Notes under the pieces: generated by a model | Seen by the model: only the letters and a program-made list of their open reading frames with translations | What the model was told of the DNA's origin: nothing | Databases searched by the model: none | Program-made: the position numbers and the translations under genes | Shown: one piece after another, positions 23,121 to 36,379 of the stretch | How the letters are laid out: each line of letters opens with the position of its first letter | Position numbering within the stretch: position 1 is the stretch's first letter | Assembly (NCBI RefSeq): GCF_040712315.1 | Contig: NC_134013.1 | Location: forward strand, 33,267,001-33,331,000 | Direction: 5' to 3' | DNA from: Castanea sativa | Lineage: Eukaryota > Streptophyta > Magnoliopsida > Fagales > Fagaceae | DNA length: 64,000 nucleotides

Positions 23121-26100
23121 TGTGGGTCTTTTACCCTAGTACCTGCAAAATAGATATTTCCAATTAGTAACAGAGTTATTCATTAAAAAGAATTTGGCAT
23201 ACCTGACGAATGCCCCTAGTTTGGGACATATGCCATGCTTCGATGAATGTTGAGGATGGATAGTTGACTTGATGTTGCACCACTGGAGAATATGGAAGAG
23301 GATCATAGTTTTCTTTTCCTGAAGAAGAATTTAATGAAGTTCTCATTTGGGACTTTTGATTTTTTTTAAAAAAAAAATTGGGAAATCTTGAATTTATTTT
23401 TTGAAGGAATTGAAATTTTTCGAAAGATTTGGAAATCTTGAAAACGCTTTTTTTTTTTTTAATTTTTTTTTATTAAGGAATTGTAAATTTTGATAGATGA
23501 ATTTTCTTTTTTTGAAAAATTTGAAAATCTTGAATTTTTTGAAGGAATTGAAAATTTTGATTGATCAATTTTTTTGAAAGCAACCTAAGAAGTACAAGCC
23601 AAATGCCCCTAGGCCTAAGGCTTTTTTCAAAATTCCCCTTTTTTTTTTTGAAAAATTTACAAAGAATTGAATTTTTTTTTTTTGAAAATTTTTTCTTGTC
23701 TTTTGTCTTTTTTTTTTTTTTTTTTTGAAATATGAAGATTTGTTCATTATCAAAAAGTGAAGAAGATGGAGTAAAAGTGATGAAGATTTATTCATGATGA
23801 TTTTTTTTTTTTGGAAAAACCTATCCTTTGAATGAGAATAACTTTGGTTGGAAGTTGATGCGGATTGCTAGATAAGTCCTTGCTTAATTTCTACAAAAAG
23901 ATAATTTCAATTAGCAATGGATTTATTCATTGAAATGAATTGAAAGTACTTAGCCAATGCCCCTAGCTTGGGGCATATTCCATGCTTAGCTTAAAGCTGA
24001 GTTCATTTGATATTGCGACCATTGGGGAACACGAAAGAAGATCACGGTCCACCATCATTGGTTCCTGCAAAATGACTTTCTTTCTCTAGCTTGTTAGAAA
24101 CCAGTTATCATGAAAATTTTTTGGTCAATGCCTCTAATGTGGACATGCTTACAAAAAAAAAAAAATGGATTGATGCCTCAAATGAAAACATGCTTTCATG
24201 CTAGAAGGACATATCCGCAAACAATATAAATAGGCCAATGCCCCAAGTTTAAGCACGCTTGATGCAAAACAAATAGGCTTAGCCTAACTTACACCCAAAC
24301 AAGTTTGTCACATTTTTTACTTTGCTCCCCAAGGTTGTTTGGGTGATTGGGACCGGACCTTTGAAAGGCTGCCTACGTACCTCTCTCATAGAGGATCAAG
24401 TCAAGACGTAGTTCAAAAGAACTGAATTTTGAAAAAGAATGATTTTTTTTTTGTGGAAATGAGATTTCTCTTTCTTTCTTTCTTCCTCTCTCTTTTTATT
24501 TTTTTATTTTTTTAATTTTTATTTTTTTATGAACAAGAGGTGATCCTTTGAAAAACCATTTTGGCAAATCAAAGTGTTTAAGAATCAAACAAATCTCTTT
24601 GATTAGGAAGGATCAAGATCATTAAACTCATGTAATCAAATTTGCTTCATCCTTTTGAACATCATCAGATTAAGTCTCCAAAGGCAATCAAGAAATGAAA
24701 TTTAGGAATCACATTGTTGGGTGCAAACAAGAAGAGTGCTCCAAGTTTGAAAATTCTTTTGAGTCATTTGAGGATTTGAGAATTTTTCTCCTTAGACATA
24801 TCATCCAGTGAGGTTTGACAATTTTAAGAATTTTTCCTTTTTACTTCAAGAGAAAATAATATTAGAGTTTAAGATGTGCCTACAACTAGCAAGACTTCAC
24901 GGAGGTCTTTACTCATGGATTTTAATGTAGGCCGGGTTTAGGTTATGAAATGAAAGATATAAAAGGCTCAAAATTTCCTATGATGTTTCCCCCAAGTATG
25001 CATTACTCAAAAATCAAGTATTAGAGGAATTTTCCCATTTCTTCTTTGTCATCTTTTCACTTGTCTTCATTGGTAACTTGTATCAACATTTTTTTTTATG
25101 CTCATTCCTCTTGAATCATGCCTCTAGACTTTCATCTTGTAAAATTCTTCTCTTTTTGGGTTGCATCCTCAAGTTTCCAACTTGGTAGGATTTTCCATTT
25201 TTTTCCTTTTCCTTTTCTTCTTCTTTTTTTTTTTTTAGCCCTAACTTTTGCCTAGACCGCCATTTTGGATTTTCAGCCTAGCAGGCTTCTTTTTTTTTTT
25301 TTTTTTTGGGTGCTATCTTTCATCTCTTGATTGAATGAACTTTTTAGGGATCTTTTGCATCTCTTGTTTTTCTTAGCTTAAGTCATTTTGATGCACTCTC
25401 TATACATCTTTCTTGCCTTAAAGCGCTTGCACATTTCTATGCTTGACGAATCTTTTCCTTTTTTGATGAATTCTTTAGATGAATCTTGTATTCCTCTTGG
25501 CACAATGAATTTTAGGCTCTTCAACTTTACGAACACTATTTTTTTTTTCACATTGATGGAATTTCATTTCTCTTTCCACGATTGTGTGAAATCTCATTTC
25601 TCTTTGACGATCTCTTGTCTTTAGCCTAATGAATTCTCCACTTGTCTTTCATGTCTTCTAGGAGAGATTTATCAATTAGCTTCAAAGCTACAAGGTTGAC
25701 TCGTCCTCAACATAAGATTAAAGCATGCATACTTTGGTTTTTCCCACCCTAGGTTAAGATTTTAGTGGGTTCATGCGAAAAAGAGGCTAAGTGTTTAAAG
25801 GCGCAAATGGACTAGCAATGGATAATGATCATTCTAAGTATTAGGGAATAATCTTGTTTAACCAAAGATGGCCTCCTATCCCTAGTAATGCTTGCTTGTA
25901 AGCACAGTGACTTAAGCTCTTTTAATAAATTCATCTTAAAAGAAAAAGAATGAATGCTCTAATGTTATGAAACAAAAGATCCTTGAAATTTGGATCGAGT
26001 GCATGGATTCTTTGAGATTTTCTGATGGATGGCTTTTTTTTTTATTGCCTTTTAAGACCAATTCTTCTTATATTCTAAGTCAAGTAGCAAAAATCTTTAC

Positions 26101-26420
26101 ATGGATCAAATGAAATTAATCATTCCTTGGTACAAGTTGATTGCTCAAGCCTTTAAACATCAAGATTTAAAAAATGTTTTGTCCAAGGGATCCTCATGTA
26201 CAATTTTGAAAAGGAGACTTCTTTTTTTTTTTTTTTTTTTAATCTTGAAAGAAAAAAATTGGGTCTTTTTGAAAAAGTCACTTGGAAGTTCAATGGCTCT
26301 AGTTCAAAGTTTTTTTTTTTTTTTAAATGACTCAAAGGCCCAATGCCCCTAGTCCAAACATTTTCTTATTTGATTTTTTTTTTTTGGAAAGAATTGGGAG
26401 TCTTGATTTTTTTTTTGAAT

Positions 26421-26463
<43 letters not shown>

Positions 26464-26584
26464 TGAACAAAGTGCATCAAATGCTACATGGATTTTTAGA
26501 ATTCAAAGAAACATAGAAACATAGAATAAAAAGTAGACTTTAAGCTTAACCATGATGTTGCAAACCAAATGTGGAGTGAGGCAA

Positions 26585-26795
26585 AGTTGGGCCGCTTGCT
26601 TCTTCTTGGTCCATTTAGGATGCTTGAGACTTGGTATGCTTGAACCTTGATTATGATCTTTTGGTATTTGCTTGAAATGACTTGGGTTTGCACTTGGAAG
26701 GCTTGAACCTTGATCTTTTGGTATTTGCTTGAAATGGCTTGAACCTTGATTATGATCTTCTGGAAGGCTTGAACCTTACACTTGGAAGGCATGCA
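26585..26795 (+). repeat. Short tandem repeat in the LARD interior
   Basis: Repeats built from GCTTGAACCTTGATTATGAT and TTTTGGTATTTGCTTGAAAT, three to four partial copies of variable spacing. Confidence 0.65.
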
Positions 26796-27450
26796 TCTTG
26801 TGAGCTTCTGGCCTTTGATGTGGATCATGCATATACACCTTTGATGGGCTCAAGTGGTGGGCTTAGAACAATTCAAGAAACAATTTTGGGTTTCCATATC
26901 AAGTAGAGTTCAATCATAGGCTTTTGGGCTTGAGTTCATTCACAGCATACAAGGTTCAAACAATTATGATGTGTTCAAGCGTTGGACTAGAGTCATCATG
27001 GTTCAAACAACATCCACACACGTGTAATGAAATGAAATTACATGGACCGACCTAAAGATAGGTTCTATGGGTCATTACAACATGGGTAGAAGGTAGGCTA
27101 AAGGTCCCCACAAGCTAAGACGTTGTACCTCCCAACTTGTGACGCCAAGCGCGCCGCGTTGGTCCGAACAGTACAGTTTGTCCCTATGAACCACCATGGC
27201 ATAATCGTGATGATCCTTGTTGCGGTGGATGGTAAGCTCACCGCTGGGTATGAGAGTCTCAAGAAGACCACAATCCACGGCTAATACTATCGGGCTTCCG
27301 AGCTAGCACACAAATAAAATAAATTTCATTCAAGCAAATGATGCCTGACATGCAATATAATGACATATTAGATATATTATATACAAAAAGCAATAAACAA
27401 ACAATGATATGGTTGGCCACCATAACTTAATTGAAGCTTAGCCCTCAATA

Positions 27451-27468
27451 TCCCCAGCGGAGTCGCCA
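27451..27468 (-). promoter_or_regulatory. Primer binding site of the LARD
   Basis: The minus strand reads TGGCGACTCCGCTGGGGA one base inside the right LTR. The TGG start and position are typical for tRNA-primed minus-strand synthesis. It fixes the element's orientation. Confidence 0.7.
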
Positions 27469-27469
27469 C

Positions 27470-29400
27470 TGTGAGAGACCGCACCCCCAGCCCGTTTTTT
27501 ATGGTGTGTTGGGCTAAACTCATGTGAATGGGTGGAGTCGTGTTATTGCCTCTCAAAATGGAGATTTGACTAATTATATTTTCCCCTTTAGATTAAGGGT
27601 TTTACAATGGAGTTGCCACTTATTTAATTATTGGGATAAATAAGAAAACCAAAATTGAAAAATTCCCTATTTTATTAATTTTCAATTGAATTTACATTGA
27701 TCATAGGAAAATTATATGGCTTTGGTCCTAGATACAATCTAAGATAAAGTACATAACTTTGTTTCCTAGTTACAATCTAAAAATTGAAAATTACAAGGAT
27801 AAACATTGGTTTTACTAACTCTTGATCTAAGCTCGGAGGCTATGTTACAAGGTGGGAAGGTGTTAGGCACCCACCTTGCCCAATGAAACCAGTCTTCTAG
27901 ACTATGATGGCCAACATTCATATCATATCATCCAATATGTCAATCAATTTGCATGTTAAATTTAGTGTGTGTGCATGTGATGAACCCTAATTCAATTTAT
28001 TAAGTATTACATTTGGATTGAAAAATAAATTTTAGTGAATGTGTGTGGATGGTGATATCCTAGATTCAAGAATTTAAAAGAATTATTAAACAAGCATATT
28101 TTTCATGTTTTTGATGTGGATTTAAGATCGAAACTAGTGTAATGCATGAACATGTGATGAACAACCAAGAACATGTGAAGAACATATAAGAACAATTAAG
28201 AACATTCAAACATATTCAAAGGAATTTAAATGATTATTATCATACTTTAATCTTAAACTCTCATCATGGCAACACAAAAAATTAATTAGGGAAAGGAATT
28301 ATACCTTCATGCAAGATCCATATGGTGGATGAGAAGACTCTTGAGAGAGGTCCTAAGGGTGGAGGAAAAGAAGAGTTAGGAGAGGAAGAGTGAGTCTCAC
28401 TCAATACCTTGCGTCTCAAGAAGACCAAGATATGACAAGACTACTCAACTTTCTAGAACTCAAAAGAGGAGAAGAGAGGAGGTTTTTTTGTGTGTCTTGG
28501 AATGAAGGAGAGGGGGAGTTTATATAGTAGTGGTGGAGGAAATATGAATGGAAGGCCATTAATGAGGGTTGACAAAGAATCATGAACTTAGACTTCATTT
28601 TAGCCTTTGGGGAAATTTGGTGCATTAAATGGAGAGATTGGTGGGAGTGAGGAGCAAGCCAAAAATTTAGTTTTCCTGTAGCTGCTGTAATAGCCTGTAG
28701 AGCCAACTTTGAAAAATCATATCTGACTCAATTCTGATCGGAATTGTCTCGTTCTTATGCTCAAATTGAAGCCCCAAATGTCTAGTTTCTGGGAAAATGA
28801 ACCTCATTCACGGATTCAAAATATTCTGAGAGATATCGATGAAATGGTGAGCAGAGGTCATTTGTTAGAAAATGATTTCAGTACAATTAACATTAATAGG
28901 TCCCAAATTAGCTCTCAATTAACATTAAATGGCTCCAATCACTATCATTTCAAACTTAATTGATTCCAAATTTACTCTAATTAAAAGATAATTGAACAAA
29001 TTACTCATTGAATAATTAATATTTAACTATCTAATTAATTAGGTGTGTGCAACCTTACCATAAAATGTAGTCATAACCAATCAAATTATGACACATCATT
29101 AATCTCAAATTGATTATAATTATAACTAATTGGAACCAATTATTCATAATCACATATAATCGGACTCAATTTGTGATAGTGCATCTCGGCCATTAAAAAT
29201 TAATTCGATGATAATTTTCAATTTGATGGTCTGATTAGAGCTTATGACCAGTCGATTTGATCGTTACAACTTCCAGATCATTTTAGTGAAATGAGATTAA
29301 GGATCTAATGACCAGAATCAAGATGCATATTTTCAAGAAAAAATTACTCTTTTACCCTCCAGGTGAGGTTAAATGCAGGTTGCAAAATGAGGTGTCAACA
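27470..29400 (-). repeat. LARD 5' LTR (right copy)
   Basis: 1,931 bp partner of the left LTR, with the same TGTGAG and TCAACA termini. The transcription start would lie within it on the minus strand. Confidence 0.88.
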
Positions 29401-31522
29401 CCCATCAAATTTGACTCTTGTCATAATTTATAGTTTGGAAAAAAAATTATCAAAAACTTGTGGGGTTACTATTCAATGTGACATGAATTATTAATTGATA
29501 TGATATAATTATTGTCATGTATAAGTCAGTATAACATTGTTAGTTTATGTTCAAATTGACAAAAATGAAATGAAAGAAAATAAGAAATCTAGCTTTTTAT
29601 AATGCAACGTGGCAAACCTAATTAACTACTTTGTAACCATGTCATGGTCCAACTTAAAATATAACTACGAAAAAAATGGTGGAGTTATTACCTGATTTGT
29701 AATGTTATAGTCCAACATGAAATAGAAAAAAAAATAAAAAATGAACTAAAAAAAATTGTTTAGTTACCCACTTGATTTAAAGTTATTATCAAATATAACA
29801 AATTAAGTTACTGCTACCTTTTTATTAATTAAATATTTAAATTCAATATGATTGGAATATATAATATTTACTTTATAATGATTATTTTTTATCATTAGAC
29901 CAAGATATTAAAGAATTAAAATAATTTATTTATTTATTTAATCGGGGCTTTCATGCACTAAGAAAATAATCTTTTTAAATATAGATCTTTTCTACAATTT
30001 AAAAAAAAAAAAAATTGAATGGTTACAAAAATTATGAGAGATTTGAACTATGATTCAACTAATTCAAGAAAGGATGCTATCCATTGAGTTACAAAATACT
30101 CCTGGCTAATCTTAAACTTATAAATTATGTTCCGTCTAATGACTATGCTTTTGAATTTCATATTTGATTTGTCTTTTTTTCAATATTTACAAAATATTCC
30201 TGGCTTATCTTAAAATTAAAAATTATGTTTCATTTAATGACTATGCCTTTGGTAAGGAAATCAGTAGTTCTAAAGACTCAGTTCGTTGGCAACAAAGTTT
30301 CCAATATTATGACAATCTCCTGTGGGGGAAAAAAACATAGCAAATAAGGACATAAACTGTGAAAATATAAACGACATTTGTCAAGACAATAAGCTGTTTA
30401 CAACATATACTATTACGCAATTAGGGGAAACCTAATTAACATAGGCAAACGAAAAAACTTTTATAATTAAAGAATAAAAATTGTTCACAAAAAGGACGGA
30501 AACAATAGACAGATGAAAGAAATGAGTAATCAAATCTTAAAAATGGTTGGAATTCATTTTGCAGACCATAGACCAGGACCATTAAAATTCTGAGTTCCCT
30601 TGCAAAAATAGAAAATAAATATGCAACATCAATGATAGGAAAACAAAAAAAAATTTATAATTAAACAATAACAATTATTCACAAAAACGAACGAAAGTAT
30701 AGACAGATGAAAGAAAGAAGTAATCAAAGCTTAGAAAGCATAAACCAGGACCTTAAAATTGTGAGTACAATCCGAATCTATGGAAAACCTCTTCTTATAT
30801 AAGATACAGAAATACCCAAATTCATGCATCATTGATACCGAGAGATTCTTGTCAAATTCCATAGTATTCATTGAACAACAATGGAGCTGTATATGAAGGT
30901 TATTATTGGAGAAGGGGAGATGAACCTTGAAATACGCAGGTGTGGAAAAAAAAAAAGAGCACACCGGAATTACAACTGATCCACTTAAATTTAGACAAAT
31001 GGAACCACTTGAATCTTGACATATGGCACAAAATTAGGATTCTAATTTAGAATTGCAATTGGAGTTTCTCTCTGCTCCACCTATTTTATATATATAGATA
31101 AGCATTAATCTATTATTTTTTAGAAAAATATTTAATCCTCTCAGAGGATCATAATGTAATACTCTTTCATTTTATATTAATGGTGAAGATCTCATCATAA
31201 ATTTAATTAATGAAACCTACCATTAATTCATATAAAATAAGAAAATTACTTTGATAGTACTAAATAATTATCCATAATTTGACTTATTTAATATTAATGT
31301 ATCCCAAGTACCCACTTACTCATTAATTAGCTAGTTTTAATATTAATTTTGCATGTTGTGATGCATATTGTAAAAATTGAAGTCCCCCCCCCCCCCCATT
31401 TTGAGTCATTTCAATTGTACTCTTAAAAGAAAGAGAAATTATATTAAAATCATATAATTTAAGAGGTTTAACAAATTAAACTAGGTAGAAAATAATAAAT
31501 TTTTGTACATGTCTAATAGAAG
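29401..31522. other. AT-rich intergenic stretch with a dispersed duplication
   Basis: No gene is seen. A unit of about 90 bp (TTCACAAAAA, then AGACAGATGAAAGAAA) occurs at about 30455-30545 and 30651-30740. A second pair (CTTAAACTTATAAATTATGT / CTTAAAATTAAAAATTATGT) lies at about 30110 and 30207. A poly(C) run lies at 31385-31397. Confidence 0.6.
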
Positions 31523-32270
31523 TGTGGGGAGTAAAAAGACCCCGATGGGGATGTGGGCCTTTAGGCCATGCTAAGGAAGGCCGACCCGCTCTTGGGTTTA
31601 GAACTTGTTAGTACTACGGGTCGGCCCATACGCCGAGGATCCGAGGATCCAGCCGAGGGTGAATTTCCCTTCGGACGGACACCGGGGAACCCGGGATTTC
31701 ATGGTAAGGTTAGGGAATGACACGGTCAAGACCAATGGTTAAAGGGGGTGAACCCTTGAATGTCCTAGAAGCACCGATGTTAGAGAAATACCAAAGATAA
31801 AGGCTGCCACCTCCACATTAAAGACCCTGCACCTACCACCCTGGCCGCATTAATGGGGAAGTGACACCTGAATAGTGGAAGGGAAACTTATGGTTACTAT
31901 TCAAAGGCACTGAGAAAAGAAATATCTAGGCTAAGGGGGAGTTGGGGCAACACGTGTACAAAGTATCAAAAAGAGGAGTATTTAAGGAGCAACCTAGAAC
32001 AGGAATTAGCGGGCCCTTCTTTGTAATCTAAAAGAAAAAGAAAAAAGATAAAGAGATAATATAAGAACAGCTCTCGGCTTACGTCCGAGCAGGTTGATTT
32101 ACAATATTCCTTGTTGTTTTCAAGTGTTTGCAATCTTTGGCTTGTCATTTAATCCTCAGACACTTCTAACCTGGGTTTCAAGCCCACACTCTACAAATTC
32201 ATATTGTTTAAGGCTTATTGGGCCTGAGCCCGTAACTGTTCTTGGGGCCAGGTGCAATTGTGCACTTACA
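31523..32270 (+). repeat. Gypsy-1 5' LTR (748 bp)
   Basis: Starts TGTGGGGAGTAAAAAGACCC, ends GTGCACTTACA; nearly identical to 42182-42930. It contains the repeated GGATCCGAGGATCC palindromic segment at about 31636-31652. Confidence 0.93.
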
Positions 32271-32272
32271 AT

Positions 32273-32291
32273 TGGCGCCGTCTATAGGGAA
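32273..32291 (+). promoter_or_regulatory. Gypsy-1 primer binding site
   Basis: TGGCGCCGTCTATAGGGAA, two bases after the LTR. The first part is identical to the site in Gypsy-2 (46821). Confidence 0.75.
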
Positions 32292-32317
32292 TCTAGTCTA
32301 GAAGGGGTAGGGATATT

Positions 32318-34300
32318 ATGGCAGGCTTAGGCTCTCACCATGCAGAGTCACAGGGATCACAACCGGAGGACCATTTCGAGCGACTTGAACATCGAAGGGA
32401 TCGTGAGGGAAGTGTCCATACAGAGTACCCAAGCGCTAGCCATACTCATGGTGGGGGTAGCGCCCTCCAGGAGGACGGTTCTAAAACCATGCAGAAGGAG
32501 ATCAACCGTTTAAAGAGAAAGCTACGCCGCGCCAGACGTAGGCCTTCATCATCCTCACCTAATCCTTCCTCGGAAGAGGATAGGCGAGCTGGCTACACTT
32601 CGAGATCGTGTTCATCTGCCAGCTCAGTGTCCTCCGGTGAGGAGGACGACCGGCCAGCTCGCAGACGCAAGAATCTTCCTTCTAGGGGCTTAGGCAACGA
32701 CGCTATGAGTAGGGCGTTACACCAACTCTCCAAATCTCCGTTTTCACGGAGGATTGAGAGGGGGAGGCTTCCCAGGAGGTTCACCCAGCCCACCTTTACC
32801 ATCTATAATGGCCGGACTGATCCGGTGGAGCACGTGAGTCACTTCAACCAGAGGATGGCAGTGCACTCTCACAACGAGACTCTGATGTGTAAAGTTTTCC
32901 CCTCCAGCTTGGGACCCTGTGGCTATGAGATGGTTTAACGGTCTCAAATCGGGGTCTCGTAGGCTCATTCGGGGAGCTAACTAGGGCATTCGCTTCGCGG
33001 TTCATTACGTGTAGCGAGTCCCTCGGCCATTGGACTCGCTATCCATGGCCATGAAGGAAGGGGAGACGGCGAAGGCATACTCCGACCGATACTCGGGAAA
33101 TGTTTAATGAAATAGATGGTGATTTCGATGAGGTGGCGCTTAATACCTTTAAGGTAGGTCTTCCTACTGACCACGACCTAAGAAAGTCTTTGACGAAAAG
33201 CCCGTCCGGGCGTACGCCGCCTTATGGATCGTATTGATGAGTACAAAAGGGTAGAGGAAGACCGAGCGGCGGGCAAGGGAAAGGAGAAGGCTATCCGCCG
33301 GAGAGAGAAGGGATTTCAGGTCGGACAGAAATCACAACAACAAGCCGAGCAGGGATTACTTCGGGCAATGCGGCTCGGCAGCACCTCAGTTAAATACTAT
33401 GTTCGAGAACCAAGGCATCGCCATTCGGAGAAAGTTCGTAAAGAGCCCTTCTTCGATGGCCAATAAGATGGCGTGGGACCTCGCGAAAAGAAATCAAAAC
33501 CTCTTTTGTCGGTACCATCAGATGTGGGCCACACTACCGAGAAGATTGTCGGACCTTATGGAACCATCTGGAGCAGCTCGTCAGTGAGGGAAAGTTGAAG
33601 CACTTGTGTCGGCCGCCGGGCAGGTCGATCAAGTTGGCTCAAACAACCAGAGGAACAATTCATCTCGGCCAACATTAGGAATAATTAATGTTATCTTCGC
33701 CGCACACAGTAGGACCGGCTCAGGTCCCACTAGGGTGATGGCGGTTTCCCATCCTCAGGCCGAGGATGTGGGTAGCAGGCTGAAGAGGTTGAAGGGCACT
33801 TTGCCCGTCTTAGGTTTCTCCAAGGAGGATAAGGTAGGGACTATCCTGCCCATGACGATGCTCTTGTGGTCACCCTCAGGATAGGGAACTATGATGTGAG
33901 AAGGGTGATGATAGACCAGGCAGCGGTGCAGATCTCATTTACCCTGATCTATTCAAGGGGTTCAGGTTGATGTTGGAAGTTCTTTCTCCTTATGATTCGC
34001 CGCTTATAAGTTTTGAAGGGAGAGTCGTTGTGCCGAAGGGCCCGATTCGTTTGCCCGTTCGATCGGCTCGAAACGGTTGAGGTGGACTTTATTGTGGTTG
34101 ACGCGTACTCTCCATATACGCCATCCTTGCCAGCCATGGCTGCACGCTCTTGGAGCTGTCTCCTCTACCTTGCATGTTAAGGTTAAATTTCCCCTGGAGG
34201 AATGTGTTGAAGAGGTCCTCGGCGACGATCGGTCGCCAGGAAATGCATATCGGCTGCTGTCCTGCATCAGACGGAAGCCGAATCTTCGGCTCTGATTACC
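32318..34300 (+). pseudogene. Gypsy-1 gag-protease region, frameshifted
   Basis: The first open stretch (32318-32938) gives a 206-aa N-terminal gag with Arg/Ser-rich basic segments and FTIYNGRTDPVEHVSHFNQR, typical of plant gypsy gag. Homology then jumps frames: 32930-33180 (AMKEGETAKAYSDRY), 33224-33466 (MDRIDEYKRVEED), 33480-33600 (a zinc-knuckle start FCRYHQ with its later Cys out of frame). Protease remains are at about 33905-33960: the IDQ segment expected for the active site is followed by a deletion. At least five frameshifts, so no full Gag-Pro is made. Confidence 0.85.
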
Positions 34301-34339
34301 AAAGACTTATAGCAGTTAACAGCTCCTGGTTCATCTGGG

Positions 34340-36330
34340 ATGGTGACAGGAGAGGAGACACACTGTGAGGAGTTAGAGAAGTTTCCAGTGGCCAATGACC
34401 CGGAGAGGTTCTTCCAAGTCGGCATACTTTTGCCACACCAAGAGAAGATCGAATTGTTAGAATTTTTGAAGGACAATATTGATGTTTTTGCGTGGGATCC
34501 TTATGAAGCTCCAGGCATTGATCCGAGCTTCATTTGTCATCATTTAAATGTCAACCCAGCTATTGTTCTGAGAAGGCAGCCACCTCAGCGATCTTCCAAA
34601 GAACATCCTGAGGCTGTGAAGGAAGAGGTTCTTAAACTTAAGAGGGCGGGGGCTATCAAAGAGGTTTTCTACCCCGAGTGGTTGGCCCATACAGTTGTTG
34701 TTAAAAAGAAGAATGGAACGTGGAGGGTATGTGTGGACTTTACCGATCTGAACAAGGCCTGTCCCAAAGATTCGTTCCCAATGCCGCGTATTGATCAACT
34801 GGTGGACGCCACCGTCGGACATCCCAGGATGAGTTTTCTGGACGCTTTCCAAGGTTACCACCAGATTCCCTTGGCATTGGAGGACCAAGAGAAGACTGCC
34901 TTCATTACCCCGACCGGGAATTATCATTATAAGGTCATGCCATTTGGTTTGAAAAATGCTGGGGCTACTTACCAAAGAATGATGACCAGGATGTTCGAAC
35001 AGCAGTTGGGGAAGACTATTGAGGTGTATGTAGACGATATGGTGGTAAAGAGCAAAACGATACCTTTACACGTGAGAGACCTGGTTGACACCTTTCAGGT
35101 GTTAAGAAAGTATAAGCTGCGCCTTAACGCCTCAAAATGCTCTTTCGGCGTTGGGTCTGGAAAATTCTTGGGGTACATGATTACTCATAGAGGCATAGAG
35201 GTAAACCCAACACAGGTTAAGGCTATTCAGAACTTGCAGCCTTCTCGGAACCCAAAAGAAGTCCAGAAATTAACCGGAATGATTGCCGCCTTGAACAGAT
35301 TTATATCTCGGTCAGCTGACCGGTGTCATCCTTTCTTCCAACTGTTGAATAAGTGGAAAGGGTTTCACTGGACCGAGGACTGCGAGTTAGCTTTTCAATA
35401 GCTCAAGCAATATCTTTCTCGGCCACCCATTCTGTCTCGTCCGGAGGCACATGAGATTTTGTTTGCTTATCTGGCAGTGGCCGTCCACGCGGTCAGCCTG
35501 GTCCTGATAAGAGATGATAACGGGGTGCAAAGACCGGTATATTACGTTAGTAAGTCTTTAGGTGATGCCGAGGTGCGTTATCAACCCTTAGAGAAAGCAC
35601 TTTTGGCCGTGGTTCATGCCACGCGAAAGCTTCCCCATTATTTTCAGTCTCACACAGTGGTTGTTACCCACCCGTGCCCCTCGAGGCGAGTCCTCGTAGC
35701 GCCGACTACTCAGGAAGGATAGCAAAGTGGGGGACCATCCTGGGGGCTTTTGATGATAAATACAAGCCTCGCACCTCGGTGAAGGGCCAGGTCCTCGCTG
35801 ACTTGGTGGCAGAGTATACTGAACCGTTGCTAGATGAAGCTCTAAAAGAAGCACACATGGATGCAAAATCAGTTGGAGTGATCACGGCCGCAGTGCCCTC
35901 AGCTTGGAAAGTGTATGTGGATGGGGCTGCTAATCAGAGAGGGTCTGGTGTTGGACTTGTTCTAATGTCCCCTGAAGGAATTGTCTTCGAAAAATCTTTG
36001 AGATTGGCATTCTCGGCTACTAACAATGAGGCCGAGTATGAAGCAGTCTTGGTAGGCATGCAGATGGTACGTAGAATGGGTGGAAGGTAAGTCCATGTGT
36101 TCTCGGACTCTCAGTTAGTGGTCGGCCAGGTCATGGGGACCATGGAGGCTAGAGACCCCAGAATGCAGGAATATTTGGTCCAGGTCAAACGTCAACAAGC
36201 TGAATTTGACTCCTTTGCCTTAACTCACATTCCTAGGAGTGGAAACACCCATGCAGATTCTTTAGCCACATTGGCGACATCTTCGGCTCAGGGTTTGCCC
36301 AGGATTATCCTTGTGGAGGATTTGCTAAAG
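34340..36330 (+). pseudogene. Gypsy-1 reverse transcriptase, RNase H and second RNase H
   Basis: RT runs open from 34340 to a TAG at 35399-35401, where the family has Gln. It has WRVCVDFTDLNKACPKDSFP, FLDAFQGYHQI, MPFGLKNAGATYQRMM and the catalytic YVDD at 35027-35038. The gypsy RNase H (RPVYYVSKSLGDAEVRYQPL) follows in frame after the stop, then is cut by a small deletion near 35670. The segment from 35674 holds RIAKWGTILGAFD, linker sequence, then a second, archaeal-type RNase H domain: VYVDGAANQRGSGVGLVL, TNNEAEYEAVLVG, and after a TAA at 36088, FSDSQLVVGQVMG. Dual RNase H is a hallmark of Tat elements. Confidence 0.9.
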
Positions 36331-36379
36331 CCAACTCTTATCCCCATCAATGTGGCTCGCATCCATCTAGTAAGGCCTG

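Larger units (their letters stand above)
20342..29400 (-). mobile_element. Large retrotransposon derivative (LARD), non-coding, 9.06 kb
   Basis: Two ~1.9-kb direct repeats bound the element; each begins TGTGAGAGACCGC and ends GAGGTGTCAACA. The flanks are CCTAT (20337-20341) and CCCAT (29401-29405), a 5-bp target duplication with one change. The 5.2-kb interior has no gag or pol. Orientation is minus: next to the right LTR the minus strand reads TGGCGACTCCGCTGGGGA (27451-27468), a primer-binding-type sequence. The interior holds a higher-order repeat array (22521-23120), poly-T-rich stretches and repeated phrases such as GCCTACGTAC followed by GGATCA (22407, 24377). It must rely on proteins of other elements. 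Confidence 0.88.

Noticed and set aside
27075..27278. 67-aa minus-strand open frame near the LARD 5' LTR
   Set aside because: Located in the untranslated leader just inside the primer site; no gag-like features.
32593..32968. Minus-strand open frames opposite Gypsy-1 gag
   Set aside because: Shadows of the gag frame; the real antisense gene is at the other end of the element and has splice sites and family-like blocks.
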